This document shows positions 1 through 8,270 of a DNA stretch of 14,500 nucleotides, piece after piece. The stretch is from NCBI GenBank assembly GCA_009760855.2, contig WPIO01000001.1, positions 8,473,001-8,487,500 of the forward strand, in the 5' to 3' direction. The stretch's first letter is position 1, and every line of letters starts with the position of its first letter. The position numbers and the translations under genes were made by a program. Source of the DNA: Cristatella mucedo. Taxonomy: Eukaryota > Bryozoa > Phylactolaemata > Cristatellidae. The notes below the pieces were generated by a model that was given only the letters and a program-made list of their open reading frames with translations, was not told where the DNA came from and did no database searches.

Positions 1-36
1 GCAGCAATTTATAGAGAGCTCGTGAGACTATCCTCA

Positions 37-226
37 AAATAAAAAAACACATAAATATATATTATCTGATTAAATAGCCTCATTTGTATAGCGACAACAG
101 AGCCCTAACAGCCATAACCGCCGCTTGCAATTGGCAATAAATGATCACCCTATTGCAGGATTCGAACCCACGACCTCGGTCGTGAAGGGCAAGCACCCTA
201 CCTCATGGGCTATCGAAGCAAAAGTC
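37..226 (-). mobile_element. tRNA-derived SINE, copy 1 (near full length)
   Basis: Read on the reverse strand this is a short interspersed element with a tRNA-like head and an A/T-rich end. The internal Pol III B box is intact (reverse complement GGTTCGAATCC, around 158-168), and an A-box-like stretch (TAGCCCATGAGGTAGGG in sense) lies near the 5' end at about 200-218. The body has a GGCAATAAATGATC-like segment, then a tail containing GGCTCTGTTGTCGCTATACAAATGAGGCTATTTAATCAG-like sequence in short matching blocks, ending in A/T-rich sequence at 37-62. The same architecture recurs at 8271, 9644 and 10250, which sets the boundaries. It encodes no protein and would depend on a LINE reverse transcriptase. 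Copies differ at many positions, so this is an old insertion. Confidence is high for the class; the family name is unknown to me. Confidence 0.85.
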
Positions 227-549
227 ACAAGGTCATTAACTGTTCACATCCCCTTTTCCGTCCTGATTCGTCATTCGGCTTGCCCGAATTTTCAACCAGC
301 GGTCGACAGTTCTCACGTTAGAAAGCTAGACTGAAGTTTGAATTACCTTCTCCTATGTCTTTGCTCCGAGCCTGAGGGCGGTAACTGTCTTTGATAGCTT
401 CCAACATGATTTTCGGCTGTGGTGCCTATTGGATGCACCATAAAGCCCCGTGTCAATTCCACCGGACCCTCTATCTCTGGGCATCGAGGGGGCTGCCGGT
501 AGATGGCCATCTGACCTAATCGCGTATATTTACCCCGGATGTGCCACGC
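227..549. other. No gene recognised
   Basis: Sequence of mixed composition. Short open frames are present on both strands but none resembles a known protein domain, and no tRNA, repeat or hairpin of note was seen. Confidence 0.5.
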
Positions 550-576
550 CTCTTCCTCTCTTTCTCTCTCTTTTTC
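550..576. repeat. Short pyrimidine (CT-rich) tract
   Basis: An interrupted CT-rich run on the + strand ending in a T-run. It is a short simple repeat, and unlike the other GA/CT tracts in the window its pyrimidine strand is the + strand. Confidence 0.7.
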
Positions 577-798
577 AAAGACAAGAGCTTTCGCAGCAAG
601 TTATGGCTGCTGAGTTGCCTTCAAGTTGGATGCTAGTCCATCAACGGGGACTCACTTCCTGTCTTCCTCTGCCTAGCTAGACGCTCGCCTGCTGCCAGCA
701 GCTGCACGAATTCTCAAGGTATAGCTTACTCGCGCGTCTGTGCGTCGAAGGAAATAAAAATATCACTGCATACACATAAAAATTTGTATACAGGTATG

Positions 799-864
799 CA
801 CGCACACACACACGCAAACGCACACACACACGCACACGCACACACGCTCGCACGCTCACGCGCG
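799..864. repeat. (CA)n microsatellite, imperfect
   Basis: CACACA runs interrupted by CG and AA steps, ending in a CGCTCGCACGCTCACGCGCG segment. Alternating purine-pyrimidine sequence of this type can adopt Z-DNA. Open frames across it on the reverse strand are Arg/Val/Cys-rich translations of the repeat and are not evidence of a gene. Confidence 0.9.
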
Positions 865-1690
865 AACCCATTCAATGACGTGGTCCACAGTAGTGTTGGC
901 GTAGCGTTTCGCTAATTGAGGTTCTTCGGACTTGACGGTGTCGCAGCCCGCCGCATTGGTGACTCGCCCGCGATGGAAGACTGGACTTTGACCTCGCTGG
1001 ATGGGGTGGATCTTATGTTTTATCGCCAGGCGATGGCAGTTGCCATGCAATCGGAAGCGGGTCCGCGGTGTCTTCGCCGACTTCGTAGCCGGCGCAAATC
1101 CCGAGGACAAAGCGATGCATCGTCGTTTCTCTCCGACGCTCCGAAACCAGTGCGTGCGCGTTTTATGGAGCTGCGACATCTCGTTCGGTTATAAGTTGAG
1201 TGGTGTGGTTTAGGGCGTAGCGTCTAATGATGGAGCTATTTTTGGCGCAAACGAAAATACTCGACCTGAGCCAGTCGCCTCAGCGACGTCGCTGGGCGAG
1301 CGAGGCGCTGCTAGTTTAGGTTAAAAAACATGCGGTGTACGCGCAGCGAATCCAGCGCTCAGCGACACCGCGTTCTGTATGGGGAGCGACAGCGCTTTTC
1401 CGTTTCATGATAAGAATAGTGATAACATTAGTAACACGCAGTTGTATAGCGCGCCGTCATAGAACTCGGTCTCTTTCTAGGCACTTTACATAAGCTTCAG
1501 AGGAAGTGCGATGAAATAGCTAGAGGCGGTAATGGCACAACGTCAAAAAGCATACGCGCCTACCACGCCACCTTCAGTACACGTCGCACTCGACCGGTGC
1601 AGGCGCGCCGAGCGGGCGAGATGCGACGCTACAAACGACCGTCGACGGAGTCCGACATCGCGCTGCAAATGAATCGCCGCTGGCCATGGC
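865..1690. other. No gene recognised; CpG-containing sequence
   Basis: Overlapping open frames of 92 and 107 codons occur on opposite strands around 856-1194, but neither matches a family I know. Overlap of this kind is expected where GC content is high and stops are rare. A perfect 14-bp palindrome CAGCGACGTCGCTG sits at 1281-1294. Nothing else is assignable. Confidence 0.5.
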
Positions 1691-1738
1691 GGCGACGATT
1701 CGTGCGATTTGATTCGTGCGATTCGACGATTCGTGCGC
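1691..1738. repeat. Short tandem repeat, unit about 13-17 bp
   Basis: Three copies of GATTCGTGCG(ATT) occur in succession, two preceded by CGAC. This is a small, slightly degenerate tandem array. Confidence 0.7.
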
Positions 1739-1756
1739 GTGCGCGACGTTCTCACA

Positions 1757-1833
1757 CTGACGTCTAACAAGGCTTTCTTTTGCTGAAAAACCGAAAACAC
1801 AGCAAACGCGAGCCTTCGACGCACTTCCACCAG
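1757..1833. repeat. Dispersed repeat, copy A
   Basis: About 77 bp that align with 3977-4053 on the same strand, with shared blocks GTCTAAC, TTGCTG, AAACC and AGCAAACGCG. Most differences are transitions, plus a few small gaps. Gaps are not multiples of three, so a conserved coding exon is unlikely. Probably a fragment of an unidentified interspersed element; flanks beyond this core do not align clearly. Confidence 0.65.
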
Positions 1834-1888
1834 ACGGTTAACGAGTTCTTCCGCGAGGAAGAAGCGCCGGGGTTCAAGCGGCGGCGGG

Positions 1889-1904
1889 CGAGAGAGAGAG
1901 AGAG
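1889..1904. repeat. Short (GA)n tract
   Basis: Eight or so GA dinucleotides within a GC-rich context. Confidence 0.8.
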
Positions 1905-2084
1905 GCTGTCCCGTCGCCGCAGCGCCTGCCGAACCGGCCGACGGCTGACGCCCCAGCGAGTGTGAGAGCCGCGCCGCGACTCGATCCGCCTACAAAAAAT
2001 CTACACGCATTTCACTTGTGTGTGCCGCGCTCTAAGAGAGCTCGTTCTCTATGCTTACGCTTCGCAAAGAAAGAAGCCTCGGGG

Positions 2085-2152
2085 CTCGAGCCGCCGACCT
2101 CGGTCGCTAGAAAGGCGAGCGCATCGCCCCTGGGCCAAACGAGGGCGGCGCT
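2085..2152 (-). mobile_element. Degenerate tRNA-derived SINE head
   Basis: The reverse-strand head of the same SINE family. GGGCTCGAGCC corresponds to the B-box region, followed by GACCTCGGTCG, GCGAGCGCATCGCCCCTGGGC, matching the head of the copies at 37 and 9644 block by block. No body or tail is recognisable upstream at 2020-2085. It is truncated and diverged and probably inactive for Pol III. Confidence 0.6.
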
Positions 2153-2464
2153 GCAGCGTGCTCGCTATCCGCGAGGCGAGCGCTTCTGCCCGACCGCTCG
2201 GAAATAGCTGCTCGCTAATGTCAGCTAGCGGCGGCGGCGGCGTAGCGTAGAGCGCAACGGTGTCGGGTGGCTGCTCGGATGCGACGAATTGGAAGCGACC
2301 GCTCGCGAATCGGCGGATCGAAAGGCGGCGCCGCCCATGGCGCGTCTACGAGATTCCGTGAGACCGCGCGCGATGAAACTACAAAACCGGTAACTGATAA
2401 AAAAATTGTGCTGCCAACAATCTGCTTTAAAGAGTTAAGGGCTAGCTGATTCAGCTGCTTCACA

Positions 2465-2513
2465 GCTTCACGCGGCGGCGATAGCGGGTAAGGCTCTTCT
2501 GCCGCTACGTTTA
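2465..2513 (+). mobile_element. SINE body/tail fragment, forward strand
   Basis: The segment GGCGGCGATAGCGGGTAAGG, followed by CTCTTCTGCCGCTACG, matches the body of the full forward copy at 10250-10433 (around 10351-10385). The head is missing here. It runs directly into the TA-rich microsatellite at 2517. Together with the reverse-strand head at 2756 it makes up nearly one full element, but in opposite orientation. Confidence 0.6.
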
Positions 2514-2516
2514 TGC

Positions 2517-2756
2517 ATAATATATATGCCATATATATATGCTATATATATATGCTATATATGTATGCTTTATGTATATATATGCTATATATATATATGA
2601 TATATATATATATATGCTATATATGTATATATATGCTATATATATATATATATATATATATATGCTATATATATGCTATATATATATATATGCTATATAT
2701 ATATATGCTATATATATATATATATATGCTATATATATATATATATATATATATGC
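2517..2756. repeat. TA-rich microsatellite with periodic TATGCTATA interruptions
   Basis: About 240 bp of (TA)n broken at irregular intervals by GCT, GCC, GTA or GAT steps, most often TATATGCTATATA. Open frames of Tyr/Ile/Met/Leu across it are translations of the repeat and not a protein. Alternating TA of this length is prone to cruciform extrusion and replication slippage. Confidence 0.95.
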
Positions 2757-2852
2757 CTGCTGCGGGCAATAAAAGACAGTCCAAAGCAGAACTTGAATCC
2801 GCGACCCCTCGGTCGTGAAGAGCGACCGCCTTACTCCTCGGCTAAAACCCGG
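2756..2852 (-). mobile_element. tRNA-derived SINE head, reverse strand, tail missing
   Basis: Reverse-strand head: ACTTGAATCC is a B box with mutations, followed by CCTCGGTCGTGAAG, AGCGACCGCCTTACTCCTCGGCT matching the A-box side of the other copies. A GGGCAATAAAAGAC-like body segment remains before the copy is cut at the TA microsatellite. Confidence 0.75.
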
Positions 2853-3621
2853 GCCATTTAGAGAAATAAAGTGAACATTGGCGTACCCTTTCTTTCGTCG
2901 TTTTATGACCTGTTGCCGCCATTGTGCACTGCATTTCAAAGCGCAGGCGCCGCGTATGCAGCACAAGCTCGGCGTATGCAGCGCAAAGCACTGCGTATAG
3001 CATGCAGTCTTATGGGCTTAATCGTCGTTTCTCTCCGTCTGTTACGCTTCATAAATCTACGCATGCCGTAGCTGCCTCTCGGCGGTCCGCGAGAGCTCGT
3101 TTCGTCATTCAAACAAAGCGCCAGCTCTGAATCTCCGCCAAGCTCTCACCAGAAGCCAATTTTACGCTCAACCGCCGCGGTCGGCTTAAGCCTCTTCGAG
3201 TTTCACCGCACGCCGGCTCGTCGGCACTCTCGCCGCCGTCTTCTCGAACCGCCGGCCGCGGGTAGAGCGGTCCGAGCGATTGAGATAGTTTGCACGTAGC
3301 CGGAGCGGCGACGGTGCGAGAACTCTTCGCGCAAGCATCTCACGAAGAGATGCTTCGCCGCGAAGCTCAGTGCAACCGAATCGATCGGCCATCGTTTGCT
3401 CGCTCCAGTCTTTGCTGCACCGTCAGTTCGTCTCAGGTGCCGCCGCGATGTCGCGCCATCGGCGCGAGCGCGAGCCGAAGAGTGCTCGCGCCTTTAACGT
3501 GCGCCCTATTTTGTGCGCCGCTTCGGGTTGTTAGCCTTCCCGACAGACGGTGCGTCCGTATCTCCGGCACGCGAAAAAGCATCGCACCGGCGTCGCTGGA
3601 CTAATGAACGCGCAGCCGCGG
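2853..3621. other. No gene recognised; CpG-rich with small hairpins
   Basis: Becomes strongly CpG-rich from about 3060. An imperfect stem-loop at 3325-3365 has a perfect 9-bp inner stem (AAGCATCTC at 3333-3341 with GAGATGCTT at 3347-3355) and an outer CTTCGCG/CGCGAAG pair. Open frames here overlap on both strands and are Arg/Ala/Ser-rich, as expected from low stop density. No family was recognised. Confidence 0.5.
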
Positions 3622-3659
3622 GCGTCGCTTCACGAGAGCTGACCTTCGTGAAGCGACGC
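3622..3659. repeat. Perfect 14-bp inverted repeat
   Basis: GCGTCGCTTCACGA at 3622-3635 and its exact reverse complement at 3646-3659, with a 10-base spacer. First of three closely spaced perfect hairpins. Confidence 0.9.
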
Positions 3660-3711
3660 TCGCGACACGCGAGCCCATTCGCGTGGTGCATGCTTTTTTC
3701 GGCTTCGGCAT

Positions 3712-3755
3712 CGGCTTTGGCGCTCGCGCGCGAAGGCGCTCGAGCGCCAAAGCCG
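3712..3755. repeat. Perfect 15-bp inverted repeat
   Basis: CGGCTTTGGCGCTCG at 3712-3726 and its exact reverse complement at 3741-3755, with a 14-base spacer. Second of the cluster. Confidence 0.9.
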
Positions 3756-3829
3756 TTCGGAAGCAGTTAGTGGCCTGAGCGGCTGGAGCAGGCGCCGCGT
3801 GCACGCGCGCGCAGCTTAGCTTCGCTCGA

Positions 3830-3863
3830 GCGCCGCTCGAGCGCACCGGCGCTCGAGCGGCGC
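3830..3863. repeat. Perfect 15-bp inverted repeat with 4-base loop
   Basis: GCGCCGCTCGAGCGC at 3830-3844 is, read as the + strand GCGCCGCTCGAGCGC/GCGCTCGAGCGGCGC pair, matched exactly by 3849-3863, with an ACCG loop. Each arm contains a GCTCGAGC palindrome, so alternative foldings exist. Third of the cluster. Confidence 0.85.
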
Positions 3864-3976
3864 CGGCGCGCGAAAGAGCCGCTCGCTGTACTCGACGGTC
3901 GACGAGTCGGATTATACAATTAGATCCAGCCCGAGTGGCCTAAATCAATTAATCGCCCGAAAAGCGCCGCCTCTCT

Positions 3977-4053
3977 CTGACCGAGGTCTAACGAAGTTTT
4001 CTTTGCTGCAAACCAAAAAGCAAACGCGGGGCTTTGATGTGCTTCTGCCGGCC
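3977..4053. repeat. Dispersed repeat, copy B
   Basis: Second copy of the 77-bp segment at 1757-1833, same orientation, roughly 80% identical by eye over the core, with mostly transition differences and small gaps. The two copies lie about 2.2 kb apart. Confidence 0.65.
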
Positions 4054-4513
4054 GCATTCGTTAGTGAATGGCGGACCGGTCTCGGTGGCCAGCCGCAGCG
4101 GCTGCGTCGCGGGCGAACAATAGTTCGCAGCTGCCGCAGCCTAATGCGAGCAGTTGATTAATATGCACTACGTTTAATTGGCCGCCCTCTCTAGCTGTAC
4201 ACAGAGGTGGCCTGTTTGCCGTCGGAACAAACAGTGTGTCAACATCGTAAATCACGCATAATGGGGTGAGATACCGCTATTGCTGCCCGATGGGCAGGTT
4301 CTAATTGCTAAGGAGACCTTCGGCTGTTTAAGTGTGCCCTCCGTCCGCGTCCACGCTCCCGCTGCACTGCAGGCAGGCCGTCTCACTTGCCTGCGGCCAG
4401 CAGGATTGAGAGCGGGCGGCGCGTCGCACCGCCCACCGCGCGCGCCCCGCTGTCCAAGAGCCGTTTGGGTCAGGAAGCGACAACTACGGTAGCGTGAGGC
4501 CGTGAGCGGTGAC
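4054..4513. other. No gene recognised
   Basis: Mixed sequence with small hairpins: GCGAAC/GTTCGC at 4113-4128 with an AATA loop, and CTGCCC/GGGCAG at 4283-4297 with a GAT loop. Short open frames show no recognisable domain. Confidence 0.5.
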
Positions 4514-4745
<232 letters not shown>

Positions 4746-6003
4746 CTCAGAAATGACGAGCTTAACCTACGCTTAATAAAGAGAGCGTTCGCCTTCCCGA
4801 CGCGAGTGAGCGAGTGCAGGCTAGGTGGATTAGGAGTTGGCTCTAGGCCTGCGTCTGCGCCGGTAGGGTCTTGAAAAGCAGCCGCTGCAGGGCAGCGCTG
4901 ACGAACCCTGACGAACGCGATTAGCGATATCGGAGCGTCCGAACGGAGCGCGGTCGACGCAAATCGAGTGCTCGCCTAATGCGAGCGTTTTCGAGCGGAA
5001 CGAAAGCTAGAGGCCACAGGGCTGTTCGTTGGGAGCTACGAGTGTGCCAATTGCATGCGGCAGGCGGTGCAAATGGACTCTCTCTCGATCGAGGGCTCTC
5101 GTCGGTTTACCTCCGCTCCGCACCACACCGATGCTGGCGACTATCCGACCGAATTCAAATCCGGACTATCGCTGTATATCCGCTATATTTCGCCGGCGCA
5201 GCCACCGACCGCATTCTTCTTCTTCTTCTTCTTGCGGTCGGATCGCTGAAAGTAGCGTTTTTTGGAGTAGTACGCTTGCTAATTAAATTTAGTGGTCGTT
5301 CAGCTGCAGCACGACAGCGCGTGCGTGAGGACTGCTGACTTCCAATTCGGAAGGCGTCTCTCTCCCCCACCCCTGCAGAATTGCGCAGCACTGATTCGTG
5401 GCGCCCATGTACGCACGCACTATCGCGCCTCCTTACATCTTTTGGGAGAGAGCTCGCACGGTGGCGCACCGGTAGCAGGTGCCAGAGCGGGCAGCTTCGC
5501 GACCGGATGCTAGCCAGCGGAGCGAGCGCTTCGAAGCTCGCTCGCATGAGCGCGCTTCGCTACGGGCTCCTGCTCTTCGCCTTGAGTGACCCAGGGCGAG
5601 AGGTGCTCAAGTACCTCGTGGACCACGTCGTGGATTGCATGCAGTGCTGCAACAGGTGCTCGTTTATTGCACGCTGCGCGCACAGCGATGGCTGCACCGA
5701 GCTCATTCCGCCGACGCGCAAATGAGGCTATTGAATCGGCCGACCTTTAGTTTTTTATTGCGCAGACGAAATCCCACTGGAATGCACGTTTGCGGTCGGC
5801 ACCGACGCCCGGATATTGCCGCGCTTCCACCGGAATGGCCCGTGCGTCCAAGGTCGGCTGCCGAGGAGCGGTTGCAAGAATGCAGAAGCGACGTCGGGCT
5901 GTAGCGGCTCCGCTCAGGAGCGCACACAACCAGCGCAGCGTAATAGCGAGGCGCCTTTTTCCGGAGGGAGGTTATGCCCCCCTTGACTAGCATGGCGGTT
6001 GCA
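4746..6003. other. No gene recognised; CpG-rich
   Basis: Open frames of 89-130 codons occur on both strands (for example 4979-5338 +, 5155-5547 -, 5381-5725 +, 5703-5993 -). They overlap one another, lack recognisable motifs, and are basic or Ala/Arg-rich. A TTC microsatellite lies at 5214-5233, and an 8-bp GAGCGAGC/GCTCGCTC inverted repeat at about 5521-5545. An exon hidden here cannot be excluded by eye. Confidence 0.45.
5214..5233. repeat. (TTC)n microsatellite
   Basis: About six TTC units. Confidence 0.9.
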
Positions 6004-6037
6004 GCAGGTGAGCACGACGGGGCGCGCGCTCACCTGC
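6004..6037. repeat. Perfect 10-bp inverted repeat
   Basis: GCAGGTGAGC at 6004-6013 and GCTCACCTGC at 6028-6037, with a 14-base GC-rich loop. Each arm reads as a CAG|GTGAGC splice-donor consensus, one on each strand. No neighbouring exon was identified, so a splicing role is not supported. Confidence 0.85.
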
Positions 6038-6182
6038 CGGTGTCGCAGCTCTCGCCGCCCCGTCTTCTGGACCGCGGTTTCATCAGACGTGACGGAGCGC
6101 CGTACGTCAGCGAGTTTGTACAGCACGCGGACAGAGACTTGGTGCACTTGCGGCGACACATAAACGACCTTCTATCCTTGCT

Positions 6183-6211
6183 ATTATTATTATTATTATT
6201 ATTATTATTAT
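6183..6211. repeat. (ATT)n microsatellite
   Basis: About nine ATT units. CR1/L2-type LINEs can end in such repeats, as at 7487, but the AAAGCGCCT 3'-tail motif is absent upstream of this one, so it is treated as an independent microsatellite. Confidence 0.95.
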
Positions 6212-6483
6212 CACTAGTACCTATGCTCAGACGTGCGTCTCGTTTACCGCTGCACAGTTACCTTGAGACAGATAAGGCACCTCTCATTATTCGCGCTTCC
6301 GCTTAGTTAGCTTGGTCTCTACCGGTGCGGTCGCCGATCGGCTGCGACGCGTCAGCTTGCGTCACTTGTAGCTGCTCTGCCTCAACGGCCGACCTGAAGA
6401 CTTCCGGGTTGCGCCCTGACGACTCGAGCTTCCTCAATCGCGAGAGACTCTAACTCCCCCCCCCCCGATCCCTCTTCCTTGCG
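6212..6483. other. No gene recognised; includes an 11-C homopolymer
   Basis: No RT-like sequence is visible before about 6484. Eleven consecutive C at 6456-6466 lie just upstream of the LINE remnant. Confidence 0.5.
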
Positions 6484-7270
6484 GCATGCATTGATGACAT
6501 CCGCACTTGGATGGCAGCAAACGTTCTTAAATTGAATGATGATAAAACCAACTTACTAGTTATGGGAAAACCGAGTGTGATTAAGAAACTGGAAAGGTTA
6601 ACACTCAAAATCGGCACTGCCAGCATATCTCCTGTTGAATCTGTACAAAGTCGAGGTGTCATATTCCAAAGTGACCTTTCGTTAGGCGACACATCAGCTC
6701 CACAATCAAGTTTGCCTACTTTTAGCTACTTAAAATTGCTAAAATTCGGGCTTGTTAAACAGGGATACCTCATCTAAGTTGGTCCATGCATTTGTGACAC
6801 CCCGTCTCGACTCTCCTGTAACTCGCTGCTTGCCGGTCTACCGGCATGTGCAATCAGGCGCTTACAGCTTGTGCACAACTCTGCAGCATGGCTTGTCTGT
6901 CGTGAGTGTCGCAGTTGCCACATCACACCACTTCTCGCCGACCTGCACTGGCTACGTAGCAGTCAAGTAACGCATCGACTTCAAGGTTTTTGTCACTGGC
7001 TTTCAGGTCCGTTCATTCTTTGGCTCCAGCCTACCTATCAGATCTATTGCCGTACCGGGCTAAGCATGGTACCACCTGCTTTTCGGAATCTAACTGCTTA
7101 CCTGCACCTCGTTAAAACCTCAATCCTTTGGAGACCGTGCCTTTAGTTCGTAGGCTCCCAAGGCTTGGAAGTCACTACCGACTTATGTCACGACATCCCC
7201 TGACTTGACCAAATTTAAAAATAAATTAATAACGCACCTATTTACAACAGCATTTAGTGAGTCCCTGTGA
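6484..7270 (+). pseudogene. LINE reverse transcriptase, C-terminal fragment
   Basis: Conceptual translation, switching frame, follows the C-terminal thumb and post-RT region of CR1/L2 polymerases. It opens with CIDDIRTWMAANVLKLNDDK (from 6487), then LGVIF-like RGVIF, KLVHAFVTPRLD (from about 6770), NSLLAGLPACAIRRLQLVHN (from 6820), HITPLLADLHWL, PAYLSDLLPYRAKHG (from 7026), QSFGDRAF and APKAWKSLP (7121-7180), and LTKFKNKLITHLF before a TGA at 7268-7270. At least five frame changes are needed (near 6685, 6760, 6815, 7020 and 7117), and in-frame stops lie at 6723, 6756, 7113 and 7151. It is dead. The upstream catalytic YADD region is absent. Confidence rests on the order of several family-typical blocks. 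Confidence 0.85.
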
Positions 7271-7486
7271 TTCTTACTGTATGTGCTTATGCGTGCTGAC
7301 ACTGTTGCATGCTGCCACTAACCACACTTCCATGCTGACCCTGTGCATGTCACCCCTAACCATGTTCTTCTTGAAGTTTATTGAGCATGCTACTACTAAC
7401 CATTCAAGTATGCTTACTTTGCAGCAAATGTAAAGCGCCTGGAAAGAGATTGAGTTCTCTGAGGATGCTCCATCAAGCGTGTTATC
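7271..7486 (+). other. LINE 3' UTR with degenerate tandem units and terminal stem-loop
   Basis: Three degenerate units of about 38-42 bp each begin GCATG and contain CTAACCA (starting near 7307, 7345 and 7385). After them comes GCAAATGTAAAGCGCCT (7424-7440) and a 5-bp stem AGAGA/TCTCT (7445-7449 with 7456-7460) around a TTGAGT loop. The tail is alignable with the fragment at 7859-7992. Terminal hairpins of this type are known in CR1/L2 elements as the site that the element's own reverse transcriptase recognises. Confidence 0.7.
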
Positions 7487-7509
7487 ATTATTATTATTAT
7501 TATTATTAT
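7487..7509 (+). repeat. (ATT)n at LINE 3' end
   Basis: About seven to eight ATT units following the LINE tail; the usual 3' terminus for such elements. Confidence 0.9.
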
Positions 7510-7510
7510 C

Positions 7511-7858
7511 TAAGGCGAGGATCCAGACGCTGTCAGGCCGGACGCTTGGCGTTCCGATCTCCTTCGTTACACGCGTTTTTGTTCGAGGATGCGGTTGGTG
7601 CGTAGTCTGAATGTGTAACGACAGGTCAGCAGTTTCGCACCGGGCCAATCAGCGGTGGCCAGTCAGCAGGCCTCCGGCGCCAGGGGGCGATAAGCAGAAG
7701 CGCTTCCTCGGAACGATTGGGGGGGGGGGCAGCGTCGCAACCTAGTGAGGGCTAAAACCCCTTCTAGTTCCGGAATCCCACTTCACCGTGGCTGCGTTCG
7801 GTGTCCAAAAAAAGCAAAAGCCGGCAGCTCGCTTAATATTAAATAATTAAATTTGAAC
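7511..7858. other. No gene recognised; includes an 11-G homopolymer
   Basis: Contains eleven consecutive G at 7719-7729 and an AT-rich stretch at 7830-7858. No domain or repeat recognised. Confidence 0.5.
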
Positions 7859-7992
7859 TTCATTCTAGATGTGCGTTTGCACTAGATCATGTTGTTTATC
7901 AAGCATGATATTACTCCCCATTCAATTGCATTTCCGTTTGCAGCAAATGTAAAGCGCCTAGAAAAAAATTGAGTTTTTTGAGGGCGCATGCT
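7859..7992 (+). mobile_element. Second LINE 3'-tail fragment
   Basis: From about 7893 this aligns with 7361-7468 of the LINE 3' UTR: CATGTTGTTTATC, GCATGATATTACTCCCCATTCAA, then TTTGCAGCAAATGTAAAGCG and CCT, and a stem of five A and five T around the same TTGAGT loop. The outer GCGCCT at 7944-7949 can pair with AGGGCGC at 7981-7987 with one bulge. It lacks any ATT tail and any RT sequence, so it is truncated at both ends or at a break. The 7859-7892 part is less certain. Confidence 0.75.
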
Positions 7993-8270
7993 GAGCACAT
8001 GCCCTACCGCTCCCCCTCTGGTTCCGCCCACTGCCGGTGAGCGTGCAACAGTCGTACTTAGGAGGGCCTCTGCAGTAGCCTTCTTGCAGTGGTGGATTAA
8101 GCTACAGGCGCTCTGCTCGCACTAAAATTTAGAGATTTCGATTACATATTTCGAATCTAAATCTTCGCTCAGCATTTACTTTCATACTTGTCGCAGTTGT
8201 CGGGTTTTCACGGTCTGTTCGGGTTTCGCAGCCAGCTAGCTGCTGCTGGCCGTTAGCTAGTGGAACCCTA
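7993..8270. other. No gene recognised
   Basis: Mixed sequence; nothing assignable. A cluster of CAGCTAGCTGCTGCTGGC at about 8231-8250 is a small self-complementary patch. Confidence 0.5.

Larger units (their letters stand above)
6484..7510 (+). mobile_element. 5'-truncated, decayed CR1/L2-type LINE
   Basis: A retrotransposon remnant made of the C-terminal end of the reverse-transcriptase ORF (6484-7270), a 3' UTR (7271-7486) and a terminal (ATT)n run (7487-7509). The order RT end, AAAGCGCCT-stem-loop and short simple repeat is typical of the CR1/L2 superfamily. The endonuclease and RT catalytic domains are missing, as expected of 5' truncation during target-primed reverse transcription. No target-site duplication could be identified by eye. 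The 3'-tail recurs at 7859-7992, so at least two insertions of this family lie here. Superfamily is confident; the precise clade is not. Confidence 0.85.

Noticed and set aside
1281-1294. 14-bp palindrome CAGCGACGTCGCTG as a regulatory site
   Set aside because: Perfect palindrome, but single copy, with no known binding motif that I can assign and no gene nearby.
2513-2861. Long Tyr/Ile/Met/Leu open frames on both strands
   Set aside because: They are direct translations of the TA-rich microsatellite.
6183-6211. 3' end of a second LINE
   Set aside because: The (ATT)n run is not preceded by the AAAGCGCCT stem-loop tail found at the other LINE ends.
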